Assembly: GCF_024448505.1 (NCBI RefSeq)
Contig: NZ_JAMOHV010000010.1
Span: 91,905-155,904, forward strand
Length of the DNA stretch: 64,000 nucleotides
Direction: 5' to 3'
Origin: Stutzerimonas degradans
GTDB lineage: Bacteria; Pseudomonadota; Gammaproteobacteria; Pseudomonadales; Pseudomonadaceae
The notes beneath the pieces are model-generated. The model had not been told where the DNA came from and ran no database searches. It worked only from the letters and a program-made list of their open reading frames with translations. Made by a program: the position numbers and the translations under genes. This document shows, piece after piece, positions 21,737 to 30,101 of the stretch (positions are counted from its first letter, which is position 1; every line of letters starts with the position of its first letter).

Positions 21737-21795
21737 TTGTTTCTCCTGGCAGAGGATTGGAATCCGAGCCCGTCCCTGGTCGACATCCGCGGCTG

Positions 21796-21822
21796 AAAAA
21801 AAGGGAGCCGCGCGGGCTCCCT
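21796..21822 (-). terminator. Rho-independent terminator after pycB
   Basis: AGGGAGCC pairs with GGCTCCCT around a 5-base loop, and a run of seven A on the plus strand gives a T tract on the minus strand. It lies 22 bases after the pycB stop, separating pycAB from the sbtA-sbtB-carbonic anhydrase unit. Confidence 0.85.
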
Positions 21823-21843
21823 GATTCGTTACGACACGCGCTA

Positions 21844-23655
21844 TCAGGCCTCGATTTCAATCAAGACTTCGCCCGGGTTGACGCGGTCACCTTTCCCGAC
21901 GTGTACCGCCTTCACGGTGCCGGCGATCGGCGCCTGGATTTCGGTTTCCATCTTCATCGCCTCACTGACCAGTACCGGCTGGCCGGCCTTGACCGTATCG
22001 CCGACCTTGACCAGCACGTCGACCACGTTGCCCGGCATGGTCGTGCTGACGTCGCCCGGCGCGCTGGCCTGCTTGCGTCCGCTGCTGCCACCGCCGACGA
22101 ACTCGTTGAGCGCCTCGAACACCACTTCTTCCGGCATGCCGTCGATGGACAGATAGAAGTGGCGCTTGCCTTCGGCCTTGACGCCGACGCCGGTGATGTC
22201 GACGCGGTAGGTTTCACCGTGCACGTCGATGACGAACTCGGTCGGCACGCCTTCCTGGGCGACGCTGGTGGTGGTGCCCGGGATCGGCAGCAGCGCTTCG
22301 GGCTGCAGGGTGCCGGCTTCGCGCTCTTCGAGGAACTTGCGGCCGATGTCCGGGAACATGGCGTAGGTCAGCACGTCCTCTTCGCTCTTGGCCAGCGCGC
22401 CGACTTCCTTGCGCAGCTTGTCCAGCTCCGGCGCGATCAGATCGGCCGGACGGCATTCGATGACTTCCTCGCTGCCGATGGCCATGAAGCGCAGGCGCTC
22501 GCACACCGGTGCCGGGGCCTGACCGTAGCGGCCCTGCAGGTAGAGCTTCACCTCGTTGGTGATGGTCTTGTAGCGTTCGCCGGCGAGCACGTTGAAGAAC
22601 GCCTGGGTGCCGACGATCTGCGAGGTCGGGGTGACCAGCGGCGGGAAGCCGAGGTCCTGGCGCACCTTGGGAATCTCCGCCAGCACTTCGTCCATGCGGT
22701 GCAGCGCGCCCTGCTCCTTGAGCTGGTTGGCGAGGTTGGAAATCATCCCGCCGGGCACCTGGTTTACCTGCACGCGGGTGTCGACGCCGGTGAATTCGCT
22801 CTCGAACTGGTGGTACTTCTTGCGCACCGCGTAGAAGTACAGGCCGATCTCCTGCAGCAGTTCCAGATCGAGGCCGGTGTCGTACGGCGTGTCACGCAGC
22901 GCGGCGACCATCGACTCGGTGCCCGGATGGCTGGTGCCCCAGGCCATCGACGAGATGGCGGTGTCGATGCGGTCGGCACCGTTTTCCACGGCCTTGAGCT
23001 GACACATGCTGGCCACGCCGGCGGTGTCGTGCGAGTGCACCACCACGTCCAGCTGCGGCAGCGCCTCCTTCAGCGCCTTGACCAGTGCGCCGGTGGCGTA
23101 CGGCGTGAGCAGGCCGGCCATGTCCTTGATGGCGATCGAGTCGATGCCCATCGCCGCCATCTTCCGCGCCTGCTCGACGAAGGCGTCGATGGTGTGCACC
23201 GGGCTGGTGGTGTAGGCGATGGTGCCCTGGGCGTGCTTGCCGGCCTTCTTCACCGCGCGGATGGCGGTTTCCAGGTTACGTACGTCGTTCATCGCGTCGA
23301 AGATGCGGAACACGTCGATGCCGTTCTCCGCGGCCTTGGCGACGAAGGCCTCGACCACGTCGTCGCTGTAGTGGCGGTAGCCGAGCAGGTTCTGCCCGCG
23401 CAGCAGCATCTGCAGGCGGGTGTTGGGCAGTGCGGCCTTGAGCTGGCGCAGGCGCTGCCACGGGTCTTCCTTGAGGAAGCGCACGCAGGCGTCGAAGGTG
23501 GCGCCGCCCCAGACTTCCAGCGACCAGTAGCCGACGCGGTCGAGCTTGTCGCAGATCGGCAGCATGTCTTCGGTGCGCATGCGGGTCGCCAGCAGCGACT
23601 GGTGGGCGTCACGCAGGATGGTGTCGGTAACGCTGATTTTCTTCTGAGCAGTCAT
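21844..23655 (-). CDS. pycB: Pyruvate carboxylase subunit B (OadA-like, biotinylated)
   Basis: 603 residues from ATG 23655, which has GAGGA eight bases upstream. The N-terminal carboxyltransferase TIM barrel begins with the DTILRDAHQSL motif and binds a divalent metal; the C terminus is a biotin carrier domain with AMKME, whose Lys (near 567) is biotinylated. The protein is homologous to oxaloacetate decarboxylase alpha, but next to a biotin carboxylase subunit and without the membrane beta and gamma subunits it acts as two-subunit pyruvate carboxylase, making oxaloacetate. The gene lies 10 bases downstream of pycA in one operon. Confidence 0.93.
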   Translation of the reverse strand: MTAQKKISVTDTILRDAHQSLLATRMRTEDMLPICDKLDRVGYWSLEVWGGATFDACVRFLKEDPWQRLRQLKAALPNTRLQMLLRGQNLLGYRHYSDDVVEAFVAKAAENGIDVFRIFDAMNDVRNLETAIRAVKKAGKHAQGTIAYTTSPVHTIDAFVEQARKMAAMGIDSIAIKDMAGLLTPYATGALVKALKEALPQLDVVVHSHDTAGVASMCQLKAVENGADRIDTAISSMAWGTSHPGTESMVAALRDTPYDTGLDLELLQEIGLYFYAVRKKYHQFESEFTGVDTRVQVNQVPGGMISNLANQLKEQGALHRMDEVLAEIPKVRQDLGFPPLVTPTSQIVGTQAFFNVLAGERYKTITNEVKLYLQGRYGQAPAPVCERLRFMAIGSEEVIECRPADLIAPELDKLRKEVGALAKSEEDVLTYAMFPDIGRKFLEEREAGTLQPEALLPIPGTTTSVAQEGVPTEFVIDVHGETYRVDITGVGVKAEGKRHFYLSIDGMPEEVVFEALNEFVGGGSSGRKQASAPGDVSTTMPGNVVDVLVKVGDTVKAGQPVLVSEAMKMETEIQAPIAGTVKAVHVGKGDRVNPGEVLIEIEA

Positions 23656-23665
23656 GGGTCGTTCC

Positions 23666-25081
23666 TCACAGGCCTGCGTGGGCGGCAATGGCAGCGGCGA
23701 TGGCCAGGGCCAGTTCGCCCGGCTTGCGTTTGATCGAGTAGTGCAGCAGCTCCGGGTGGTTGTCGACGAAGCTGGTGTTGAACTGGCCGCTGCGGAAATC
23801 CGGGTTGGCCAGGATCTGCTGGTAGTAGGTGGCGGTGGTCTTCACGCCCTGCACGCGCATGTCGTCCAGCGCGCGCGAGCCGCGCGCTAGCGCCTCTTCC
23901 CAGGTCAGCGCCCAGACCACCAGCTTCAGGCACATGGAGTCGTAGTACGGCGGGATGGTGTAGCCGGTGTAGATCGCCGTGTCGGTGCGCACGCCGGGGC
24001 CGCCGGGCGCGTAGTAACGGGTGATCTTGCCGAAGCACGGCAGGAAGTTGTTGCGCGGGTCCTCGGCATTGATGCGGAACTGCAGGGCATAGCCGCGGTA
24101 CTGGATGTCTTCCTGCTTGACCGACAGCGGCTGGCCCGCGGCGATGCGGATCTGCTCGCGCACGATGTCGATGCCGGTAATTTCCTCGGTGATGGTGTGC
24201 TCCACCTGCACGCGGGTGTTCATCTCCATGAAGTACACCTCGCCATCGGCGAGCAGGAACTCCACGGTGCCGGCGTTCTCGTAGCCCACCGCCTTGGCCG
24301 CCTTGACCGCCAGGTCGCCGATGTAGGCGCGCTGCTCGGGGGTGAGCTGCGGGCTGGGGGCGATCTCGATGAGTTTCTGGTTGCGCCGCTGGATCGAGCA
24401 GTCGCGCTCGAACAGGTGCACGGTGTTGCCGAAGGAGTCGGCCAGCACCTGCGCCTCGATATGCTTGGGCTCGACGATGCATTTCTCGAGGAACACCTCG
24501 GCACTGCCGAAGGCCTTGGTCGCCTCGGAAATGACGCGCGGGTAGGCCGCTTCCAGCTCGGCGCGCGTGTTGCAGCGACGGATACCGCGGCCGCCACCGC
24601 CGGAGGTGGCCTTGAGCATCACCGGGTAGCCGATGCGCTCAGCTTCGCGCAGCGCCTCGGCGAGGTCGGCGACGTTGCCTTCGGTGCCCGGCGTGACCGG
24701 CACGCCAGCCTTGATCATGCTGCGCCGCGCTTCGGTCTTGTCGCCCATGCGGCGGATGACCTCGGCGCTCGGACCGACGAAGCGGATGCCACGCTCGGCG
24801 CAGATTTCCGCCAGTTCGGCATTCTCGGAGAGGAAGCCGTAGCCCGGATGCAGGGCATCGCAGCCGGTTTCCACCGCCAGGTTCACCAGCTTGCGCGGGT
24901 TCAGGTAGCCGGCCAGCGGGTCTTCGCCGATGAAATGCGCCTCGTCGGCGCGCTTGACGTGCAGCGCATGGCGGTCGGCCTCGGAGAACACCGCCACCGA
25001 GCGGACGCCCATTTCGGCACAGGCACGCACGATGCGCACCGCAATTTCCCCGCGGTTGGCGATCAGCAGCTTCTTGATCAC
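23666..25081 (-). CDS. pycA: Pyruvate carboxylase subunit A (biotin carboxylase)
   Basis: A 471-residue ATP-grasp biotin carboxylase. It has the N-terminal IANRGEIAVRIVRAC signature, the Gly-rich loop KATSGGGGRGIR near residue 160 and the active-site region EMNTRVQVEHTITEE near residue 286. It carboxylates biotin on PycB using bicarbonate and ATP. It lies directly upstream of pycB and divergent from a LysR gene, the arrangement known from other pseudomonads. Confidence 0.95.
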   Translation of the reverse strand: MIKKLLIANRGEIAVRIVRACAEMGVRSVAVFSEADRHALHVKRADEAHFIGEDPLAGYLNPRKLVNLAVETGCDALHPGYGFLSENAELAEICAERGIRFVGPSAEVIRRMGDKTEARRSMIKAGVPVTPGTEGNVADLAEALREAERIGYPVMLKATSGGGGRGIRRCNTRAELEAAYPRVISEATKAFGSAEVFLEKCIVEPKHIEAQVLADSFGNTVHLFERDCSIQRRNQKLIEIAPSPQLTPEQRAYIGDLAVKAAKAVGYENAGTVEFLLADGEVYFMEMNTRVQVEHTITEEITGIDIVREQIRIAAGQPLSVKQEDIQYRGYALQFRINAEDPRNNFLPCFGKITRYYAPGGPGVRTDTAIYTGYTIPPYYDSMCLKLVVWALTWEEALARGSRALDDMRVQGVKTTATYYQQILANPDFRSGQFNTSFVDNHPELLHYSIKRKPGELALAIAAAIAAHAGL

Positions 25082-25159
25082 GCTGTCTTCCTCGGATCGA
25101 TGAGCAGGCGACCCGCAGGACGGGTCGGGAAGTGCCCGCCTCGGCGAGCGTTTTTTACC

Positions 25160-25250
25160 CTACGCCTTGCTTATCGATTACCGAAAATAAATAATTGTTT
25201 GCTTATGGATAAGTGAAAACTTATACATGCGTGCAGATACCGGTATTACC
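25160..25250. promoter_or_regulatory. AT-rich divergent promoter region between pycA and its LysR regulator
   Basis: This is markedly AT-rich against a GC-rich background. It contains CTTAT-GG-ATAAG at 25202-25213, further CTTAT copies at 25169 and about 25220, and the palindrome ATACCGGTAT at 25237-25246. Repeated half-sites of this sort suit binding by the adjacent LysR protein and probable promoters in both directions. No footprint evidence; the role is inferred. Confidence 0.5.
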
Positions 25251-25330
25251 GGGCTGCGGCGCGCTTAGCTGACCGCTTGAACAGTAAAAATTCGTTGTCT
25301 GCCAGGCGCCCGTGGCGCCGGAGAACCTTC

Positions 25331-26290
25331 ATGCGAAAGTCCCTGATGCGCATGACGCTGCGCCAGCTTCAGGTGTTCGGCGCCGTCTGCGAAAGTCGCT
25401 CCTACAGCCGCGCGGCTGAGGAAATGGCGCTGACCCAGCCGGCGGTGAGTCTGCAGATTCGCCAGCTGGAGGAGCTGGTCGGCCAGCCGCTGTTCGAGTA
25501 CGTCGGCAAGAAGCTCTACCTGACCGAGGCCGCCGAGGCGCTCAAGCGCGCCAGCAGCGACATCTTCGCCCGCCTCGACAGCCTCGACATGCAGCTGACC
25601 GACCTGCAGGGCTCGCTGCAGGGCCAGCTCAACCTGGCGGTGGAATCCAGCGCCAAGTACTTCGTGCCGCACCTGTTCGCCGCGTTTCGTCGCCAGCATC
25701 CGGACGTCAGCCTGCAACTGAGCGTGGTCAACCGTGCGCAGGTGATCAAGCGCCTGTCGGACAACCGCGACGATCTGGTGATCATGTCGCTGATGCCCTC
25801 GGAAGTCGCGCTGGAGTTCCTGCCGTTCCTCAACAACCCGATCGTCGCCGTGGCGCCGCCGGAGCATCCGCTGTGTCAGGCCAGCCGGCTGTCGTTGCAG
25901 GACCTGGCGGCCTATCCGCTGCTGGTGCGCGAACCCGGCTCGGGCACGCGCAAGGCCTGCGAGGAATACTTCCAGCAAAAGCGCGCGCACTTCGCGCAGA
26001 CGGTGCAGATCGCCTCGCTCGATGCGCTGCGCGAAGCGGTGATCGCCGGCCTCGGCGTGGCGCTGCTGCCGCGCCATGCGGTGACGCTGGAACTGGCCCA
26101 CGGCCTGCTGCGCGAGCTGCCGGTGGACGAGCTACCGCTCTACCGCAGCTGGTGCGTCGCGCATGCCCGCGGCAAACGCCTGAGCCCGGTGGCCCAGGCA
26201 TTCTTCGCCTTCATCCGTGACCAGCGCGCGCAGGTCAGTGCGCTGGCCGCGCGCTTCGGCGGTTCTCCGCCCAAGCCCGCTGCGCAGTGA
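25331..26290 (+). CDS. LysR-family regulator of pyruvate carboxylase (PycR-like)
   Basis: 319 residues from ATG 25331, preceded by GGAGAA. The helix-turn-helix is at about residues 9-67 (FGAVCESRSYSRAAEEMALT, QPAVSLQIRQLEELVG), followed by a substrate-binding-like effector domain. It is divergent from pycA, and the same pair occurs in P. aeruginosa (established gene order), so regulation of pycAB is likely. The 3' end overlaps the convergent small gene at 26235-26444 by 56 bases. Confidence 0.92.
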   Translation: MRKSLMRMTLRQLQVFGAVCESRSYSRAAEEMALTQPAVSLQIRQLEELVGQPLFEYVGKKLYLTEAAEALKRASSDIFARLDSLDMQLTDLQGSLQGQLNLAVESSAKYFVPHLFAAFRRQHPDVSLQLSVVNRAQVIKRLSDNRDDLVIMSLMPSEVALEFLPFLNNPIVAVAPPEHPLCQASRLSLQDLAAYPLLVREPGSGTRKACEEYFQQKRAHFAQTVQIASLDALREAVIAGLGVALLPRHAVTLELAHGLLRELPVDELPLYRSWCVAHARGKRLSPVAQAFFAFIRDQRAQVSALAARFGGSPPKPAAQ

Positions 26291-26444
26291 ATGCGGCCGG
26301 CTCGGCGAACGGGTCCAGCAGCGCGTGCAGACGGCGCTCCTCGGCGTAACTCTCGATGGCGCGACGGAACTGCATGCGCCGCACGTCCTGCTCCTTGCGG
26401 CGGGCCTTGGAGTCGGACGGCGGAAGGTCGGTATACGGGTACAT
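26235..26444 (-). CDS. Small basic protein, PA3496-family-like
   Basis: A 69-residue, highly charged protein with the core RRKEQDVRRMQFRRAIESYAEERRL, a helix-rich pattern resembling the PA3496 family of putative envelope-integrity proteins (resemblance from memory). There is no signal peptide. Its 3' end overlaps the last 56 bases of the LysR gene tail to tail. That overlap and the short length reduce certainty that the C terminus is correctly placed. Confidence 0.55.
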   Translation of the reverse strand: MYPYTDLPPSDSKARRKEQDVRRMQFRRAIESYAEERRLHALLDPFAEPAAFTAQRAWAENRRSARPAH

Positions 26445-26540
26445 GGGCGGTCTCCCAGGACGGGTATCGGGAAACCCAGCATCGGACCGCCAGATGACGC
26501 CTTGAAGACAGTGCGTTGAACGAGCGATGAACGCGCCCGT

Positions 26541-27404
26541 TCAGTCGTCGTGCTTCACCGATTTGGGCGACAGCCGCAGGCTGCGCAGGCTGCGCTTGAC
26601 GCTCTTGAGGTGGTTGACCAGGCTCGGGCCGCGCGCCATCGCCACACCCATCGCCAGCACGTCGATCACCACCAGATGGGCGATGCGCGAGGTCAGCGGC
26701 GTGTAGATCTCGGTGTCTTCCTGCACGTCGATGGCCAGGTTGATGGTCGCCAGCTCGGCCAGTGGCGTCTGGCTCGGGCACAGGGTGATCAGCGTGGCAC
26801 CGGATTCGCGCACCACGTTGGCGGTGATCAGCAGGTCCTTGGAGCGTCCCGACTGCGAGATACAGATCGCCACGTCGGTGGGCTTGAGGGTCACCGCCGA
26901 CATCGCCTGCATGTGCGGGTCGGAATACGCCGCCGCCGACAGCAGCAGACGGAAGAACTTGTGCTGGGCGTCGGTGGCCACCGCACCGGAAGCGCCGAAG
27001 CCGTAGAACTCCACCCGCTCGGCCTTGGCGCAGGCCTCGATGGCGCGCTCCAGCGCCTGTGGATCGAGGCGCTCGCGCACCTCCATCAGGGTGTGCAGAG
27101 TGGTGTCGAAAATCTTCAGGCTGACATCCATCACCGAGTCGTTCTCACTGATGGCGAACTGGCCGAAGCTGGCGCCGGCGGCCAGGCTCTGCGCCAGTTT
27201 CAGCTTCAGGTCCTGGAAGCCCTGGCAGCCGATGGCGCGGCAGAAACGCACGATGGTCGGCTCGCTGACACCCACCGCATGCGCCAGATCGGCCATCGAA
27301 CTGTGCATCACCGACGCCGGATCGAGCAGGACGTGGTCGGCCACCTTCAGTTCCGACTTCCTCAACAGGCTTCTCGATTGGGCGATGTGTTGCAGCAGAT
27401 TCAC
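26541..27404 (-). CDS. hexR: HexR, RpiR-family repressor of central carbon metabolism
   Basis: 287 residues starting at GTG 27404, which yields the canonical N terminus (M)NLLQHIAQSRSLLRKSELKVADHVL; an ATG 60 bases upstream is less likely. The N-terminal RpiR helix-turn-helix (MADLAHAVGVSEPTIVRFCRAIG) is at about residues 37-60, and a SIS sugar-phosphate-binding domain follows (FYGFGASGAVA, ISQSGRSKDLL). In pseudomonads HexR represses zwf, eda and gap genes and is released by 2-keto-3-deoxy-6-phosphogluconate. It is divergent from zwf. Confidence 0.95.
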   Translation of the reverse strand: MNLLQHIAQSRSLLRKSELKVADHVLLDPASVMHSSMADLAHAVGVSEPTIVRFCRAIGCQGFQDLKLKLAQSLAAGASFGQFAISENDSVMDVSLKIFDTTLHTLMEVRERLDPQALERAIEACAKAERVEFYGFGASGAVATDAQHKFFRLLLSAAAYSDPHMQAMSAVTLKPTDVAICISQSGRSKDLLITANVVRESGATLITLCPSQTPLAELATINLAIDVQEDTEIYTPLTSRIAHLVVIDVLAMGVAMARGPSLVNHLKSVKRSLRSLRLSPKSVKHDD

Positions 27405-27482
27405 GTGGCGGACTCGCTTATGCTCGCGTGCGATGGCCTGGGCGCCGCAGCGCCGCTCGACCATCAGCGGGTTGTAGTGGGG

Positions 27483-27499
27483 CGGTAGTTATACTACAA
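27483..27499. promoter_or_regulatory. Candidate HexR operator in the hexR-zwf gap
   Basis: A perfect palindrome GTAGT-TAT-ACTAC lies at 27485-27497, extended to ACTACAA on the right side. It matches the TTGTAGT...ACTACAA type of HexR site known from other pseudomonads on one half exactly. Position is 44-58 bases upstream of the zwf start codon, suitable for repression of zwf. Confidence 0.65.
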
Positions 27500-27542
27500 G
27501 CCTCGCCGCGACGCCCCCTTTTTGGCCTCCAGGAGTGCTCCC

Positions 27543-28985
27543 GTGTCGATTTCCTGTGACATGCTCGTGTTCGGCGGAACCGGCGACCTGACCCTGCACA
27601 AGCTGCTGCCGGCGCTCTACCACCTGCACCGCGACGGCCGCCTGCATAGCGACGTGCGGATTCTCGCGCTGGCGCGCAAGAAGCTCGACCGCGCCGGCTA
27701 CCTGGCCCTGGCCGAGCGCCATTGCCGGGCGCAGGTCGCGCGCAGCGACTTCAGCGTCGACACCTGGCAGGCCTTCGCCCAACGGCTGGACTATTTCGCC
27801 ATGGACGCCAGCCAGCGCGGCGAATTCGTCCGCCTGGCGCACCACCTGGGCAGCGGTGACAGGCGCGTGCGGGTCTACTACCTGGCCACCGCGCCGGACC
27901 TGTTCGAGCCCATCGCCAGCCATCTGGAAAGCGCCGGGCTGGCCGGGGAGAACGCACGCATCGTGCTGGAGAAACCCATCGGCCACTCGCTGGAATCGGC
28001 GCAGGCGATCAACGCGGCAATCGGCGCGGTGTTCGCCGAGTCGCGCATCTACCGGATCGACCACTACCTGGGCAAGGAAACCGTGCAGAACCTCATGGCG
28101 CTGCGCTTCGCCAACGCGCTGTTCGAGCCGATCTGGCGCGCCGGGCACATCGACCACGTGCAGATCACCGTGGCCGAAACGCTCGGCGTGGAGAACCGCG
28201 GCGGCTACTACGACCACGCCGGCGCCATGCGCGACATGCTGCAGAATCACCTGCTGCAGCTGCTCTGCCTGGTGGCGATGGAGGCGCCGGTGCGCTTCGA
28301 CGCCGAGTCGGTGCGCAACGAGAAGGTCAAGGTGCTGCAGGCGCTCAAGCCGATCACCGGCATGGACGTGCTCGACAAGACCGTGCGCGGCCAATACGGC
28401 GCCGGTCAGATCGGCGGCCACGACGTGCCGGCCTACTACTTCGAGCCCAGCATCGACAACGACAGCGACACCGAAACCTTCGTTGCCGTGCAGGCCGAGA
28501 TCGACAACTGGCGCTGGGCCGGCGTGCCGTTCTACCTGCGCACCGGCAAGCGCATGGCGCGCAAGCGCTCGGAAATCATCATCACCTTCAAACCGGTACC
28601 GCACCTGCTGTTCAAGAAGGGCGAAGCCAACCGTCTGGTGATCCGCCTGCAGCCCGAGGAATGCATCGGCCTGCAGCTGATGGCCAAGGCGCCGGGCAAG
28701 GGCATGCAGCTCGAACCAGTGGAACTGGATCTGAACCTGGCGCACGCCTTCAGCAGCAGCCGCCGCTGGGACGCCTACGAGCGCCTGCTGCTCGACGTGA
28801 TCGAAGGTGATTCCACGCTGTTCATGCGGCGCGACGAGGTGGAAGCCGCCTGGCAGTGGGTCGATCCGATCCTGCGCGGCTGGCAGGGCCATTACCGCAA
28901 ACCGCGCCCCTACCCCGCCGGCAGCGACGGCCCGGAACAGGCCCACCAGTTCATCGAACGTCAGGGCCGCGGCTGGTCGTACTGA
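27543..28985 (+). CDS. zwf: Glucose-6-phosphate 1-dehydrogenase
   Basis: 480 residues from GTG 27543, with AGGAG seven bases upstream. The enzyme oxidises glucose-6-phosphate to 6-phosphogluconolactone with NAD(P)+, feeding the Entner-Doudoroff route. Seen here: the dinucleotide motif GGTGDLT near residue 13 and the active-site signature RIDHYLGKE at about 171-179. In many pseudomonads pgl and eda follow zwf; here they do not, and the ectoine cluster lies downstream instead. Confidence 0.96.
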   Translation: MSISCDMLVFGGTGDLTLHKLLPALYHLHRDGRLHSDVRILALARKKLDRAGYLALAERHCRAQVARSDFSVDTWQAFAQRLDYFAMDASQRGEFVRLAHHLGSGDRRVRVYYLATAPDLFEPIASHLESAGLAGENARIVLEKPIGHSLESAQAINAAIGAVFAESRIYRIDHYLGKETVQNLMALRFANALFEPIWRAGHIDHVQITVAETLGVENRGGYYDHAGAMRDMLQNHLLQLLCLVAMEAPVRFDAESVRNEKVKVLQALKPITGMDVLDKTVRGQYGAGQIGGHDVPAYYFEPSIDNDSDTETFVAVQAEIDNWRWAGVPFYLRTGKRMARKRSEIIITFKPVPHLLFKKGEANRLVIRLQPEECIGLQLMAKAPGKGMQLEPVELDLNLAHAFSSSRRWDAYERLLLDVIEGDSTLFMRRDEVEAAWQWVDPILRGWQGHYRKPRPYPAGSDGPEQAHQFIERQGRGWSY

Positions 28986-28992
28986 GGCATTC

Positions 28993-29027
28993 CGCGCGCA
29001 CTGGGTGAACTGCGCGGAGTGCGCGCG
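28993..29027 (+). terminator. Hairpin just after zwf
   Basis: CGCGCGCACT and AGTGCGCGCG form a perfect 10-bp stem with a 15-base loop starting 8 bases after the zwf stop. There is no T tract, so it is not a textbook intrinsic terminator; it may stabilise or define the 3' end of the zwf transcript. Confidence 0.4.
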
Positions 29028-29045
29028 CGAATCACGCCATACTGC

Positions 29046-29070
29046 GCGGCATATATGGCCGATATGCCGC
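29046..29070. repeat. Perfect 9-bp inverted repeat in the zwf-ectA spacer
   Basis: GCGGCATAT (29046-29054) is exactly complementary to ATATGCCGC (29062-29070) with a 7-base spacer. Similar CCATATCGG and CAATATCGG strings recur at about 29220 and 29488. It may be a protein-binding site upstream of the ectoine operon. Confidence 0.5.
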
Positions 29071-29445
29071 CAGATGATTCGCAGGAACTTCCCGCGCCCT
29101 ACGTCACATCACAGAAGATCAACTTTCCGGCAACGCCCCAGATGAAGGCGCTCGTCGGCCAGTGAACCACGCCAAGTTCATCCAGCAGTTGGTTCGCGAT
29201 ATTCAACTGCATGCCATGCCATATCGGTCAGATAGTTCTGCGGCAACTTCCCGCCGTTCTCGAGACCGCCAGCGCTGCAATTGAATCCGCTGCAAAGCCA
29301 CGCCGTACGCGGCCTGCAGCCTACCTTTCCGCCATTCGCATGGAACTTTGCGCGAACGCCAAGTTCAACTTCGACATCGACCTCCGTATCTCGTTCGAAT
29401 TGGCGCCGTGAAACACATTGAATCACCTTCGGCAACTTACCGTTA
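29064..29445 (-). repeat. Four imperfect direct repeats in the zwf-ectA spacer
   Basis: On the minus strand a short element beginning CGGGAAGTT, in its best copies followed by GCCGCAG and an ATCTG-like stretch, recurs with its AAGTT core opposite 29086-29090, 29121-29125, 29245-29249 and 29434-29438. The first and third copies match over about 35 bases. The whole 582-bp spacer (28986-29567) contains no convincing gene: the longest open frame there, on the minus strand, is built from these repeats. Function is unknown. Confidence 0.5.
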
Positions 29446-29567
29446 TCCGTGGATATCCTATGAGTTCATGCCCGCCGACTTGCGGCCAATATCGGCACAG
29501 CGGGTTGAGATAATCTTTTCAATGTGTTTACCCTGAAAAAGGACTGAATCAACCGAAAGGAGTTGTT

Positions 29568-30101
29568 TTGAGTTTTGCCACCGTAATGCTCCGTCGTCCA
29601 ACCGACAGCGACGGTTACAACCTCCATCAGCTGGTAGCGCGCTGCCAGCCCCTCGACAGGAACTCGGTCTACTGCAACCTGCTGCAGTGCTCCGACTTCG
29701 CCGACACCGCCATCGCCGCCGAAACCGCCGACGGCCGCCTGGTCGGTTTCATCTCCGGTTATCGCCCGCCCTCACGGCCGGACACGCTGTTCGTCTGGCA
29801 GGTCGCCGTCGACGCCTCGATGCGTGGCCAGGGGCTGGCCCTGCGCATGCTGCTGGCATTGACCGCCCGCGTTGCTCGCGAACACGCCGTGCGTTTCATG
29901 GAAACCACCATCTCGCCGGACAACGTGGCGTCGCAGGCGCTGTTCAAGCGCGCCTTCGACCGTCTCGACGCCAATTGCACGACGCGCACGCTGTTCGCCC
30001 GCGACACGCATTTCGCCGGACAGCACGAGGACGAGGTGCTCTACCGCGCCGGTCCGTTCACCGTTTCCCACCTAGAAGAAGAGCTCAAGGAGCACGCATG
30101 A
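29568..30101 (+). CDS. ectA: L-2,4-diaminobutyrate N-gamma-acetyltransferase (EctA)
   Basis: A 177-residue GNAT-family enzyme that acetylates diaminobutyrate, the second step of ectoine synthesis. The acetyl-CoA loop region VAVDASMRGQGLALRML is near residue 83. The predicted start is TTG 29568, five bases after AAAGGAG, giving a product that begins SFATVMLRRPTDSDGYNLHQLV; an ATG at 29586 would remove conserved N-terminal residues. Its stop overlaps the ectB start (ATGA), showing tight coupling. It is the first gene of ectABCD-ask. Confidence 0.95.
   Translation: MSFATVMLRRPTDSDGYNLHQLVARCQPLDRNSVYCNLLQCSDFADTAIAAETADGRLVGFISGYRPPSRPDTLFVWQVAVDASMRGQGLALRMLLALTARVAREHAVRFMETTISPDNVASQALFKRAFDRLDANCTTRTLFARDTHFAGQHEDEVLYRAGPFTVSHLEEELKEHA

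Noticed and set aside
29178..29435. 85-residue minus-strand open frame in the zwf-ectA spacer
   Set aside because: It consists largely of the spacer repeats, has no ribosome site and no family resemblance.
29505..29530. Sigma-70 promoter for ectA (TTGAGA with an AT-rich stretch)
   Set aside because: The -35-like hexamer is fair but no convincing -10 sits at 16-18 bases, so I do not call it.
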